Assembly (NCBI RefSeq): GCF_005144475.1
Contig: NZ_SWJZ01000066.1
Span: 1-52,789 of the forward strand
DNA length: 52,789 nucleotides
Origin: Rhodobacter capsulatus
GTDB lineage: Bacteria > Pseudomonadota > Alphaproteobacteria > Rhodobacterales > Rhodobacteraceae
Direction of reading: 5' to 3'
The notes beneath the pieces were generated by a model. It saw only the letters and a program-made list of their open reading frames with translations. It was not told the DNA's origin and ran no database searches. Positions 19,101-26,633 of this stretch are shown one piece after another. A program made the translations under genes and the position numbers. Position 1 is the first letter of the stretch. Every line of letters begins with the position of its first letter.

Positions 19101-19940
19101 GGCCTTTTCCAAAAGCCCCTGCACCCGGCGCAACTGCCCCTCGCGCGCCTTGGCCGCGTCGATGTCGCGGCGCACGCCATAGATCCATTCCGGCCGCCCC
19201 TGCGCATCGCGCAGCTGCAACCGCCCGACATCGCGCACCCAGATCCAGTGCCCGTCGCGGTGGCGCATCCGCGCCTCGACGTCATACCAATGGGTTTCGC
19301 CGGCCAGGTGGCGCTGCAATTCGTGTTGCGCCCGGATCAGATCGTCGGGATGGCAAAGCCGTCGCAAGCTGTCTTGGCCGATGTCGAGGTGGGGATCGTG
19401 GCGGGGGTCGATCTCGGCGGCGGGGGCTTCCAGCTCGGCCCGGCGATAGCCCAGGATCGCGGCCCATTGGTCGTTGAACCGGATCGCGCCGGTCTGCAGG
19501 TTCCAGGCCCAGGTGCCCAGCAGGGTCTGGTCCAGATAGCGGGAGATCTCGTCGCGTTCGGCCCGGCTGCGGGCGAGCGCCTCGGCGCTTGCCGCCTCGG
19601 TCAGGACGGCGCGGCCGGGCTGGGCCGGGCCCGGACGCAGCAGGGTGACATGGCAGGGCAGGGCGGGCGTGCGGCCGCGCGCAACCCCGAGGCGCAGTGT
19701 CGTGGCCGTCGCCTCCGAGGCGAGCCAGGCCGCAAGGCGTCTCCGGTCGGGGGGGACGAAAAGATCGACAAGCGCCGCCCCCGCACCCGGCGCGGCGATG
19801 CCGAGCATGCCTGCGGGATCGACAAGCGCGATGATCCGGCCCGCGGCGTCGAAATCGATCGTCACCGGCGGCGGTGGGCCGTCGCAGGTCTCGGTTGCGG
19901 CTTCTCCGGCGGCGCCTCCGAAATCCGGTGCAGTGAGCAT
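16161..19940 (-). CDS. multi-PAS GGDEF-EAL cyclic-di-GMP protein, probable CtrA target
   Basis: 1259 aa with five PAS-like modules; the last three are similar to one another (PGALFE or VGLFE, then FPYF/YT and ELLGV-type blocks). LGGDEF at 906-911 is intact. The phosphodiesterase domain has EVLVRW at 1035 instead of EAL, plus FNVCTG and DDFGSGQTS; EVL is a common active variant. No membrane helix is visible. The start ATG at 19940 has GGGGG 10 bases upstream. Two overlapping TTAA-N7-TTAA sites 72-98 bp upstream suggest control by CtrA, which in this genus governs motility and gene transfer agent production. From memory a GGDEF-EAL gene just left of the photosynthesis cluster (rcc00645) was studied in that setting; I could not verify that it is this gene. 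Confidence 0.92.
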   Translation of the reverse strand: MLTAPDFGGAAGEAATETCDGPPPPVTIDFDAAGRIIALVDPAGMLGIAAPGAGAALVDLFVPPDRRRLAAWLASEATATTLRLGVARGRTPALPCHVTLLRPGPAQPGRAVLTEAASAEALARSRAERDEISRYLDQTLLGTWAWNLQTGAIRFNDQWAAILGYRRAELEAPAAEIDPRHDPHLDIGQDSLRRLCHPDDLIRAQHELQRHLAGETHWYDVEARMRHRDGHWIWVRDVGRLQLRDAQGRPEWIYGVRRDIDAAKAREGQLRRVQGLLEKAGALAGFGCWELDLRSAEIYWSDETCRIHGMPPGTAPPLDSAIDFYAPEARPVVTAAVAAAMRDGTSWQYELPLIRADGTRIWVLSLGEAQFEDGQPVRICGAFQDITARKETEKRLAETAEAARIARDRLNTLADKAPGALFEHREDPSGRIDLPYFSARLPDLLGVSRAAIEADGAAAAVNIHPEDAPILTAAIRTSRENLAPLVVLYRLVHPQKGLRRMQLSSMPVRQADGAVIWYGSVLDVTEQSAMQARLAETLEELRLAHERLDTIAQNVPGALFEMQRLDDVVSFPYFTHKFVELLGVTAAEMLAGGPAVFRNIPPAEFDAVFDAFRRARETLSQVEARHRVLLPDGSTRWINLWASPSVQADGRVRWFGKALDITERLELEARASADAEEIRQAHARIASILDIVPVGLFEYRRHPDGRADFPYTSGRFSELVGLDRARIDRLGGGLLARVVPEDRAAMEEMTQRSAESLTPWRMRFRFLHPGRGQIWLMAASLPEAKPDGTVVWTGALYDATPDVLREAELERAYALAERMRSENEHLALHDGLTRLPNRRYFDRHIEARLRAAGVGGPRDCVLIQIDLDHFKQINDTLGHEAGDRVLMRVADLMRSTLQADDFAARLGGDEFCLLLAPGSTEVRARTVLERLRKGLDEPLRYRGHPCRISASFGVVIAKNITDLAEELQLYADAALYRAKTAGRNRVEIFDHAMAEQMHLDRLMAAQFSAAFERDEFEPWFQPQVRAQDLTLAGVEVLVRWRNPERGLLTPDAFLRVARDLRIVAEIDRVMMEKTATVLERLEATGIVLPRISFNVCTGRLRDPALPAAVRRVGRGRTRVALELIETGDWQDEGSNFRDTLARLHAEGIEIEIDDFGSGQTSILGLMEIRPAALKIDRRIVAALRRDTHEADLVRQIVQIARTLGVATVAEGVETMAQAETLRQMGCDILQGYLFAPPLEEAAFRDYLARQRIPAFGGPL

Positions 19941-20011
19941 AAATGACCCCCAGTGCCCTGCACGGCCGATGCAGGGCCAAACCCTCCGGCTGGGAAGGGA
20001 CCATAATTTGG

Positions 20012-20038
20012 TTAATGAAAAATTAACGATTTATTAAC
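20012..20038. promoter_or_regulatory. two overlapping CtrA-type sites, TTAA-N7-TTAA-N7-TTAAC
   Basis: TTAA starts at 20012, 20023 and 20034, exactly 11 bp apart, so both intervals match the CtrA consensus TTAA-N7-TTAA and the right copy ends in C. The array lies 72 bp upstream of the 1259-aa GGDEF-EAL start and about 100 bp upstream of tRNA-Gly on the other side. Scanning by eye, TTAA is very rare elsewhere in the window. Confidence 0.7.
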
Positions 20039-20139
20039 GCGGCAGCGCGGCAGCGCCCGGCGCGGGGCCGGGGTCGCAAGGCTCTGGCTGTGTCCCGGCT
20101 CTTGCCAGCCGCGATTGCGGGTTGTATGAGGCGCAAAGC

Positions 20140-20213
20140 GCGGGTGTTGTGTAATGGTAAGACCCTAGCCTTCCAAGCTAGAGACACGGGTTCGATTCCC
20201 GTCACCCGCTCCA
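20140..20213 (+). tRNA. tRNA-Gly(TCC)
   Basis: The acceptor stem GCGGGTG pairs with CACCCGC (20203-20209). The anticodon loop CTTCCAA gives TCC and the T arm has GGGTTCGATTCCC. CCA is encoded at 20211-20213. It faces the tRNA-Arg gene. Confidence 0.97.
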
Positions 20214-20237
20214 ATCCTCCGACATGCGCCAGTAAAC

Positions 20238-20352
20238 CCATCGCCGGGAAGTGCCGATCCGGACAGGGGTCGGCGGGGCGCAGGGGCTGACCCGCAGGCC
20301 CGATGAGCTTCTTCATGCCCCCGGGCAAAGAAAGACGTGGCACTTCCGATGG
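20238..20352. other. interrupted inverted repeat between the two tRNA genes
   Basis: CCATC and GGAAGTGCC on the left (20238-20255, with four extra bases between) are complementary to GGCACTTCCGATGG at 20339-20352. This allows a 14-pair stem with a 4-nt bulge closing an 83-nt loop. There is no ORF in the 263-bp spacer 20214-20476. It could be a small RNA or a processing/termination structure for the convergent tRNAs; the evidence is only the pairing. Confidence 0.4.
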
Positions 20353-20476
20353 AGCTGCGCGACACCGAGTCTGCAAACCGGCGGCGCAGGCGAGCCGAGC
20401 GGACCTGCGCAAAATTTCCGGCTGCGGTGTGAATCCGCAAGAATAATTTTGCAAAAACAAGGATTTGGCGAGCGCT

Positions 20477-20553
20477 TGGCGATCCCGGGAGGACTCGAAC
20501 CCCCGACCCGCTGCTTAGAAGGCAGCTGCTCTATCCAGCTGAGCTACGGGACC
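20477..20553 (-). tRNA. tRNA-Arg(TCT)
   Basis: On the minus strand the acceptor GGTCCCG pairs with CGGGATC (one G-U pair), the D arm is AGCTCAGCTGGATAGAGC, the anticodon loop CTTCTAA gives TCT, and the T arm is GGGGGTTCGAGTCC. CCA is encoded at 20477-20479. Confidence 0.97.
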
Positions 20554-20596
20554 GCATGCCCTCCTTTTGCGCCAAGCTCGAAAGGCATGCAAGCAT

Positions 20597-21055
20597 TCAC
20601 AGCGCCAGCGTCATGAAGACCGAGTTCGGATCGTGCACATAGCCCTCGAACGGGCCGCATTCGATGAAGCCCTCGGCCAGATACAGCGCCCGCGCCGGGC
20701 CGAAACTGTCTTGCGATCCGGTCTCCAGGCTGATCCGGGCAAAGCCCAGACGCCGGGCCTCGCCCACAAGATGCAGCAGCAGCGCCCGCGCCAGCCCCCT
20801 GCCGCGCATCTCCGAGAGCACATGCATCGATTTCACCTCGGCATGATGACCGCCGATCCGCTTCAGCGCGCCCATGCCCACCGGCCGGCCCTCGAAACGC
20901 AGCACGTAAAACCAGATCCCCGGCGCCGCCAGCGCCGAGGCGGGCAGCATGTGGATCGATTCGGGCGGCGTGTCGGCATGCATCGCCACCGTGTGCCGTT
21001 CGTGCAAAAGCGCCAGCTCTGGCGCCAGCGGTGAAGAAAGTGCAATCTCGATCAT
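20597..21055 (-). CDS. GNAT family N-acetyltransferase
   Basis: 152 aa. The acetyl-CoA binding loop MRGRGLARALL and the following GFARISLETGSQD and YLAEGF motifs mark a compact GNAT protein of the PhnO/YhbS-like type. The start ATG at 21055 lies 4 bases after the stop of the upstream Kdo transferase gene, so it is the last gene of that operon; longer readings extend into that gene without support. The substrate is unknown; it could be a small metabolite or an amine. The operon context suggests it is co-expressed with lipopolysaccharide assembly. Confidence 0.88.
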   Translation of the reverse strand: MIEIALSSPLAPELALLHERHTVAMHADTPPESIHMLPASALAAPGIWFYVLRFEGRPVGMGALKRIGGHHAEVKSMHVLSEMRGRGLARALLLHLVGEARRLGFARISLETGSQDSFGPARALYLAEGFIECGPFEGYVHDPNSVFMTLAL

Positions 21056-21059
21056 GGGA

Positions 21060-22418
21060 TTAGCTCCGTCCTGTCCCGGTTTCGTGCCCGTTCTGACCCG
21101 ATCGTGCGGCCAAGTCCAGCCGGGCCAGCGCCGCATCGACCGCGGCAAGGGTCCGGGCGCTCGCCCCCGCATGTTCGGCCAGAAAGGCCGCGATGGCGGC
21201 ACGATTGTCGCGCGGCGGCTCGGCAAGCGCCGCCAGCAGCGCCGCCCGGTCGGGCAGGCTTTGCGCCACGCCCACCGCGGCGGCCTCGGCAAAGGGATAT
21301 TCGATCGTATGCACCTGCGGCCCGGTCAGCACCGGCTTGCCCAGCATCAGCGGCTCGATCACGTTATGCGCGCCCTTCGGGCTGAAGCCGCCGCCGACGA
21401 TCACCCGGTCGGCCAGCGCGAGGTAGAAGAACATCTCGCCCAGGCTGTCGCCCAGAAAGACATCGGGCGGCAGGATCGGTCCGAGGAGCGCCAGATCGGC
21501 GCCCAAGGTGCGGCTTCGGCGCAGCACGTTCAGCCCCGCCGCGGCCAGCCCCGCCGCCACCGCGTCGAAGCGTTCCGGCGCGCGGGGGACATGGACGAAA
21601 AGCGGCGCGGGGCGGTTTTCGGCCCGGGCCTTCGCGGTGATCTCGGCGATGACACCGGCAAAAAGCGGCTCTTCCGCCTCGACGCAGCTGGCGATGGTGA
21701 TCACCTCGCGCCCGGCGGCAAGGAGGGGGCGCAGGCGGTCGGCCGCGGCGGGCAGGGCGGGGGGCACCGGCTGATCAAAGCGCAATTCGCCGGTGACGGT
21801 GATCTCGGCCAACCCGGTGGCGGCAAAACGCTCCGCCTGCAGGCGCGATTTCACGAAGGCCCCGGCCAGCTGTGCAATCACCCGCTGGCGCAGCCGCAAG
21901 CCCTTGCTGTCGCGGGCAAAACGGCCCTGCGTGTAAATCGCGTTCGCGGCGTAAAGCGGCACGCCCGCGGCGCGGCTGGCCGTGATCATCGCGGGCCAGA
22001 TCTCGACCTCCAGCGTCAGGCCGAGCCGCGGGCGGCAGGCGCGCAGGAACCGGCGCCAGCACCAGCCCATGTCAAGCGGCACCCAGACCACCACGACCCG
22101 CCCCGCGGCGATCTCGGGGCCGAAGGCGCGGGCGGATTCGCCGCGTCCGGCCGGGGTGAAATGCGTCAGCACCACGGTTTCGCCGCGATCGAGCATCCGC
22201 CGCACCAGCGCGAGGGCCGAGCGCATCTCGCCCAAGCTGACCGCATGCACCCAAAGCGCGCCCTGCGGCAGCGCCCGGCGGTAAAACCCGAAGCGCTCGG
22301 GCAGGGCCTGCAGATAGGCCGGATCGCGGCGGCCGCGACGCCAGAGATAGAGCCCCACGAAAGGCAGGCCGACAAGCCACAACAGCCGGTAAAGCCCCAT
22401 GAACAGCCGCAGGATCAT
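21060..22418 (-). CDS. waaA: 3-deoxy-D-manno-octulosonic acid transferase, paralogue 1
   Basis: 452 aa GT30 family (KdtA/WaaA), transferring Kdo from CMP-Kdo to lipid A precursor at the inner membrane. An N-terminal hydrophobic helix (about 5-25) is followed by RRDPAYLQALPERFG, then VHAVSLGE with the expected catalytic Glu. The acceptor/nucleotide half has GELRFD, SCVEAEEP, GDSLGEMFFYLALAD, GGGFSPKGAHNVIEP and HTIEYPFAEA. Its start overlaps the stop of the second paralogue by ATGA. This copy has the membrane anchor and the ERFG signature of typical KdtA. Which paralogue adds which Kdo cannot be read from sequence. Confidence 0.9.
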   Translation of the reverse strand: MILRLFMGLYRLLWLVGLPFVGLYLWRRGRRDPAYLQALPERFGFYRRALPQGALWVHAVSLGEMRSALALVRRMLDRGETVVLTHFTPAGRGESARAFGPEIAAGRVVVVWVPLDMGWCWRRFLRACRPRLGLTLEVEIWPAMITASRAAGVPLYAANAIYTQGRFARDSKGLRLRQRVIAQLAGAFVKSRLQAERFAATGLAEITVTGELRFDQPVPPALPAAADRLRPLLAAGREVITIASCVEAEEPLFAGVIAEITAKARAENRPAPLFVHVPRAPERFDAVAAGLAAAGLNVLRRSRTLGADLALLGPILPPDVFLGDSLGEMFFYLALADRVIVGGGFSPKGAHNVIEPLMLGKPVLTGPQVHTIEYPFAEAAAVGVAQSLPDRAALLAALAEPPRDNRAAIAAFLAEHAGASARTLAAVDAALARLDLAARSGQNGHETGTGRS

Positions 22419-23704
22419 CGGTCGGTCTTCCTCAGCGCCAGAAGGTCGCGGGCAAGGGGCGCCAGCTCGGCCCGGGCCGTGGCGACCAGCGCGCGGGCGC
22501 GGTCTTGCGCGGCGGGGGCGGTTTCGGCCACCGCCCGCGCCAGCGCCGCCCCGGCTGCGGGCCCCGCCGCGATCTGCGTGGCCAGACCCGCCGCGGCCAG
22601 ATCGGCGTAATCGGCGGCAAAGTTATGGGTGACGGGGCCCGAAAGCACCGGCAGGCCCAGACAGACGGCCTCCCACGGGTTATGACCGCCGACCGGGCCG
22701 AAACTGCCGCCGACGCAAGCGACGCGGGCCAGCCGATACCAAAGACCAAGCTCGCCGAAACTGTCGGCCAGATAGACCTGCGTTGCGGCGTCGGGCATCC
22801 CGCCCGTGCTGCGCCGCGCGCTTGACAGCCCGGCCCGGGTGAGCGCGTCGAGGATTGCCTCGGCCCGGCTGGGCACGCGCGGGGCCAGGATCAAAAGCCA
22901 GGCCGGGTCTTGTGCGGCAAGGGCCTTGGCGGCTTCGATCACCACCGCTTCGTCCTCGGCGTGGGTGGAGGCCGCGACCCAGATCTTGCGGCCCGAAAGC
23001 GCGGTCTGAAACCGGGAAAGGTCTGCCGGATCGACGCCCAGCGGCGCGGCGGCGGGTTTGAGCGAGCGCATTACCCGCACGTTCTGTGCCCCAAGCGCGC
23101 GCAGATGCCCGGCCGAGCCCGGATCCTGCGCCGCGATCAGGGAAAACCGCCCCAGCACGTCGCGGTAAAGCCCGCCCAGCCGCGCCCGTTTCGCCGCCGC
23201 CCGCACCCCGATCCGGGCGTTCACATAGGCCAGCGGCACGCCGCGCGCGGCGGTGTCGCAGATCGCGCCCGGCCACAGATCCTGTTCCGACCAGATCGAC
23301 AGATCCGGGCGCCAGTGATCCAGAAAGCCGCGCAGGAAATCCGGCCCGTCCAGCGGCAGGAACTGATGCAGGGCGCCCGCGGGCAGGTTCGTCCCCAGAA
23401 CCTGCGCCGAAGACCGCGCCGTCGAGGTGATCAGCACCGAGAGGGCAGGGGCCTCGGCCTGCAGCGTGGCAATCAGCGGGCGCAGCGCCAGCACCTCGCC
23501 CAGACCCACCGCATGCAGCCAGACCAGCCGACCCGCAGGCCGCGCCGCGGTCGGACGGCCCAGCTTTTCGGGCAGACGGGCGGGGTCTTCCTTGCCCTGC
23601 TTCAGCCGCCGCGCCAGCACCGCGCGCATCAGCGGTTGCAACAGCGACCGCGCCGCCAGATAGGCGCGCAGCTGCCAGCCGTCATCGGCGGAACGGGCGT
23701 TCAT
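22415..23704 (-). CDS. waaA: 3-deoxy-D-manno-octulosonic acid transferase, paralogue 2
   Basis: 429 aa GT30 family. RLKQGKEDPARLPEKLGRP is the alphaproteobacterial KdtA N-terminal signature; LHAVGLGE carries the catalytic Glu. The C-terminal half has ASTHAEDEAVV, DSFGELGLWYRLAR and GGSFGPVGGHNPWE. No clear membrane helix, unlike the downstream paralogue. The two copies are clearly divergent and belong to different subfamilies. It probably heads the three-gene operon waaA-waaA-GNAT, with about 80 bp separating it from dgkA. Confidence 0.9.
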   Translation of the reverse strand: MNARSADDGWQLRAYLAARSLLQPLMRAVLARRLKQGKEDPARLPEKLGRPTAARPAGRLVWLHAVGLGEVLALRPLIATLQAEAPALSVLITSTARSSAQVLGTNLPAGALHQFLPLDGPDFLRGFLDHWRPDLSIWSEQDLWPGAICDTAARGVPLAYVNARIGVRAAAKRARLGGLYRDVLGRFSLIAAQDPGSAGHLRALGAQNVRVMRSLKPAAAPLGVDPADLSRFQTALSGRKIWVAASTHAEDEAVVIEAAKALAAQDPAWLLILAPRVPSRAEAILDALTRAGLSSARRSTGGMPDAATQVYLADSFGELGLWYRLARVACVGGSFGPVGGHNPWEAVCLGLPVLSGPVTHNFAADYADLAAAGLATQIAAGPAAGAALARAVAETAPAAQDRARALVATARAELAPLARDLLALRKTDR

Positions 23705-23782
23705 CTTGGCGCTCCTTTCGGGTCCGGGGCGAAAATCGCGCGGACCCTAGGGCGGCAGCGCGGTTTTGTCCATCCGGGCGGC

Positions 23783-24175
23783 TCAGACGAGGCCGAGCCC
23801 CACCGCCGCGACAAAACCGACGTTGCACAGCACCAGAAGCCCGACCGCCAATGAGCCCAGATCCTTGGCGTCTTTCGCCGCTTGCGACCATTCGGGGGAA
23901 ATCCGGTCGGTCAGCACCTCGATCGCGGTATTGAGCGCCTCGATGGCCAGAAGCAGCGCGAAAAGCACGCCAAAGCCCAGAAATTGCGCCGCCGACGCAC
24001 CGAAGAGCGCCAAAAGCCCCAGCGCGACGGCGCCCAGGATCAGTTCCTGCCGGGCGGCGGTCTCGCGCAAGAGCCGCCCCATCCCGGCGATCGAATAGCC
24101 GGTCGCATCGATCAGATGCCCCAGCCCCGGCCGCGGCGGCACCACCTGCGGCGCGGGTTTTTCGTCCTTGGGCAT
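23783..24175 (-). CDS. dgkA: diacylglycerol kinase, DgkA type
   Basis: 130 aa from the ATG at 24175; a GTG one codon earlier is possible. Small integral membrane kinase that phosphorylates diacylglycerol to phosphatidic acid. The conserved EALNTAIEVLTDRIS and KDAKDLGSLAV blocks hold the active-site Glu, Asn and Asp/Lys residues, and three hydrophobic helices are evident. The start overlaps the eptA stop (TGATG), so the two are translationally coupled. EptA releases diacylglycerol when it uses phosphatidylethanolamine as donor, so DgkA next to it makes a recycling unit. Confidence 0.93.
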   Translation of the reverse strand: MPKDEKPAPQVVPPRPGLGHLIDATGYSIAGMGRLLRETAARQELILGAVALGLLALFGASAAQFLGFGVLFALLLAIEALNTAIEVLTDRISPEWSQAAKDAKDLGSLAVGLLVLCNVGFVAAVGLGLV

Positions 24176-25842
24176 CACGCCCCTCCCTTGCGGCAGTCGT
24201 GGCTCAGATCCAGCGCATCCTTGCGCACCGAAGTCTGGATGTCGAGCAGGCCCAGCACCGAATGGAAGAGGTTGTCTTGCGACACCGCCGCCCCGGATTG
24301 CGCCGCCAGACAGGATTGCGGCACCTGCATCGCGTCCTGGAAGGCCTGCGACAGCCAGATCACGAAGGGCACCTTGCGCTGTTCGTCCGGCGCCATGAAC
24401 ATCGGCGCGGCATGCAGATAAAGCCCTTTCTCGCCAAGGCTTTCGCCATGGTCCGAGACGAAATACATCGCCGGGATCACGCGGTCTTGCGCCGCCATCA
24501 TCCGGATCGTCCCGGCCAGGACGTGATCGGTCATGCGGATCGAATTGTCATAGGCGTTGACGATTTCCTCGGCCTTGCAATCGGCAAAGGCCGAGGACCG
24601 GCAATCGGGCTGGAACACCGCCTGATCGGCCGGATAGCGCAGGTAATAGGCGGGCCCGTGGCTGCCGATCATGTGCAGGACCAGCACGGTGTTTTCGGTG
24701 ATCGTCTCCATCCGCGCCTTGATGATCGGCAGGAAGGCCGCATCGGTGCATTCGCCCCCGGCACAGGCGGCCGTATCCAGCGTCGCATCGATCCGCGTCA
24801 CCGGGCCCAGCCGTTTCGCCACCTGCTGATCGCCGGTGTTGTTGTCGATCCATTCCACCTTCAGCCCGGCATGGGCCAGAATGTCGACCAGATTTTCGCG
24901 GCCCAGAAAGCGCTTTTGCGCATAGCCCTCGGTGCCCAGATCCGAGAACATGCAGGGCACCGACACCGCGGTCGAAGTGCCGCAAGAGGAGGTGTCGGTG
25001 AAATTCACCACGTCAAGCTTGGCCAGTTCCGGCGTGGTGTCGCGGCCATAGCCGTTCAGGCCGAAATTCTGCGCCCGCGCGGTCTCGCCGACGAACAGCA
25101 CGAAGAGCACGGGTTTTTGCGCGGCTTGCAGCAAGGGCCCCGGGCGGGCGTCGCGGCCATAGGGGGCGGCGGTGATGTCGGCGGTGGCAAAGCGCAGCAG
25201 GCCATAGCGCGCCATCGCCCGCAGCGGCGCCCCGGGCTGGAACGCGGCCAGCATCTCGCGGTGGTTGCGCACGGCGGGGGCGAAGCTGCGGTAATTGCTG
25301 ACCAGAAGCCCAAGCAGCAGCGCCAGCGACAGCGCAATGCCCAGCGGCCAGCGCCAGATCAGGCTGCGCAGCCGCACCGGCCGCAGCGGCACGGCAAAGA
25401 TCAGCGCCGCGGGCAGGATGCCCCAAAGCCCGATGTCGCGGAAAAACTGCAGCGTGAACAGATGCTTGCTTTCCGTGGTCGTGGTCAGCATCGCATTCTG
25501 GATCATGTCGCGGTCGATCAGCACGCCATAGGCGCCGCGGAAATGTTCGGCCACGGCGGCGGTCAGGATCATCAGCGCCAGCGCCGGACGCTGCAGCCGG
25601 GGCAGGGTCACAAAGGCCATCAGCACCAGCAAAAGCAGGCTGACCGAGACGCCAAAAGCCACCAGCGCCACCGGATCCTTGGCGAAGACCCGGAAGATCG
25701 CCGACCACATGCCGCCGTTCAGCGCTGCCAGCAGATAGGCGGCGACCAGCAGATTGAGACCCCAGGGCGTCAGCTGAAACCGGCCACGGCCGGGGCTTTT
25801 GCCGGGGCCGGAGGGCGAAAAGGGAAGGGGCTGGCTCGACAT
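24175..25842 (-). CDS. eptA: lipid A phosphoethanolamine transferase, EptA type
   Basis: 555 aa, usual length. Five N-terminal membrane helices (to about residue 190) precede a periplasmic sulfatase-fold catalytic domain. GETARAQNF gives a metal-binding Glu; SSCGTSTAVSVPCMFS contains the nucleophilic Thr; HMIGSHGPAYY and VSDHGESLGEKGLYLH give further metal-binding residues. Paired Cys are conserved. It should transfer phosphoethanolamine from phosphatidylethanolamine to lipid A, raising resistance to cationic peptides. It is divergent from a two-component system by 137 bp, like the pmrCAB/bas arrangement, so regulation by that pair is likely. The exact acceptor (lipid A or core Kdo) is inference. 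Confidence 0.92.
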   Translation of the reverse strand: MSSQPLPFSPSGPGKSPGRGRFQLTPWGLNLLVAAYLLAALNGGMWSAIFRVFAKDPVALVAFGVSVSLLLLVLMAFVTLPRLQRPALALMILTAAVAEHFRGAYGVLIDRDMIQNAMLTTTTESKHLFTLQFFRDIGLWGILPAALIFAVPLRPVRLRSLIWRWPLGIALSLALLLGLLVSNYRSFAPAVRNHREMLAAFQPGAPLRAMARYGLLRFATADITAAPYGRDARPGPLLQAAQKPVLFVLFVGETARAQNFGLNGYGRDTTPELAKLDVVNFTDTSSCGTSTAVSVPCMFSDLGTEGYAQKRFLGRENLVDILAHAGLKVEWIDNNTGDQQVAKRLGPVTRIDATLDTAACAGGECTDAAFLPIIKARMETITENTVLVLHMIGSHGPAYYLRYPADQAVFQPDCRSSAFADCKAEEIVNAYDNSIRMTDHVLAGTIRMMAAQDRVIPAMYFVSDHGESLGEKGLYLHAAPMFMAPDEQRKVPFVIWLSQAFQDAMQVPQSCLAAQSGAAVSQDNLFHSVLGLLDIQTSVRKDALDLSHDCRKGGA

Positions 25843-25979
25843 GGATGCGTCTCCTTGCGCGGTCTTGCCCTCCTGTCGCCGCGCCGCCTTGCGCCAAGCT
25901 TACGAGAACGCGGCAGAGGGCAAAAACTTCGGCGCGGAAAGCGCTCGTCAAACCGCCTCCGCGCGGCTATGCCGGAAAC

Positions 25980-26633
25980 ATGCGTCTGCTTCTGGTCGAA
26001 GATACCGCCGATCTGGCCGAGACCCTTGCGCGCCATCTGCGCGCCGAGGGCCATGCCGTCGATCTTGCCTGCGATGTCGAGGGCGCGCTGGCGGCGCTGG
26101 CGGTGACCGATTACGGCTGCGTGATCCTGGACCTTGGCCTGCCTGACGGTTCGGGGCTGGCGGTGCTGCGCGACCGCCGCGACCGTGGCGACCGCACCCC
26201 CGTCATCATCGCCACCGCGCGCGACCAGATTTCCGACCGCATTGCGGGGCTTGATGCCGGGGCCGATGATTACGTGGTCAAGCCCTTCGATTTGCACGAG
26301 CTTTCCGCCCGGATCCGGGCCCATGCCCGGCGCGCGCAGGGCGTGCCCGAGGCGCGGATCGTGCTGGGCGACCTTGAAGTGGACCGGGCGCTGGCGCGGG
26401 TCTGGCGGGCGGGGGCCGAGGTGCGTCTGACGGCGCGGGAATGGGCGCTGTTCGAGGCGCTTTTGGGCGCGCGCGGCCGGGTTCTGGGCAAATCCGCGCT
26501 GGAGGAGGCGCTTTACGCCTTTGACGACCGGATCGAGGGCAATGCGATCGAGGTCTATGTCTCGCGGTTGCGCGCGAAGCTGGGCCCCGCGGTGATCGAG
26601 ACCCGGCGCGGTCTGGGCTATGTGCTGCCATGA
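25980..26633 (+). CDS. OmpR-family response regulator, PmrA/BasR-like
   Basis: 217 aa. The receiver domain has the acidic pair at VEDT, phosphoacceptor Asp51 (ILDLGLPDG) and Lys in VVKPFDL. The C-terminal winged helix has RLTAREWALFEALL and GNAIEVYVSRLRAKLG. The start ATG at 25980 is chosen because MRLLLVED is the canonical receiver N-terminus; upstream sequence in frame is low quality. It overlaps the kinase gene by ATGA. Its gene is divergent from eptA-dgkA, the probable target; no classic PmrA box was seen in the 137-bp spacer. Confidence 0.92.
   Translation: MRLLLVEDTADLAETLARHLRAEGHAVDLACDVEGALAALAVTDYGCVILDLGLPDGSGLAVLRDRRDRGDRTPVIIATARDQISDRIAGLDAGADDYVVKPFDLHELSARIRAHARRAQGVPEARIVLGDLEVDRALARVWRAGAEVRLTAREWALFEALLGARGRVLGKSALEEALYAFDDRIEGNAIEVYVSRLRAKLGPAVIETRRGLGYVLP

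Noticed and set aside
20251-20616. Plus-strand ORF of 121 codons across tRNA-Arg
   Set aside because: Overlaps the tRNA gene and has no ribosome site or recognisable domain.
25843-25979. PmrA box between eptA and its regulator
   Set aside because: No CTTAAG-type direct repeat is present.
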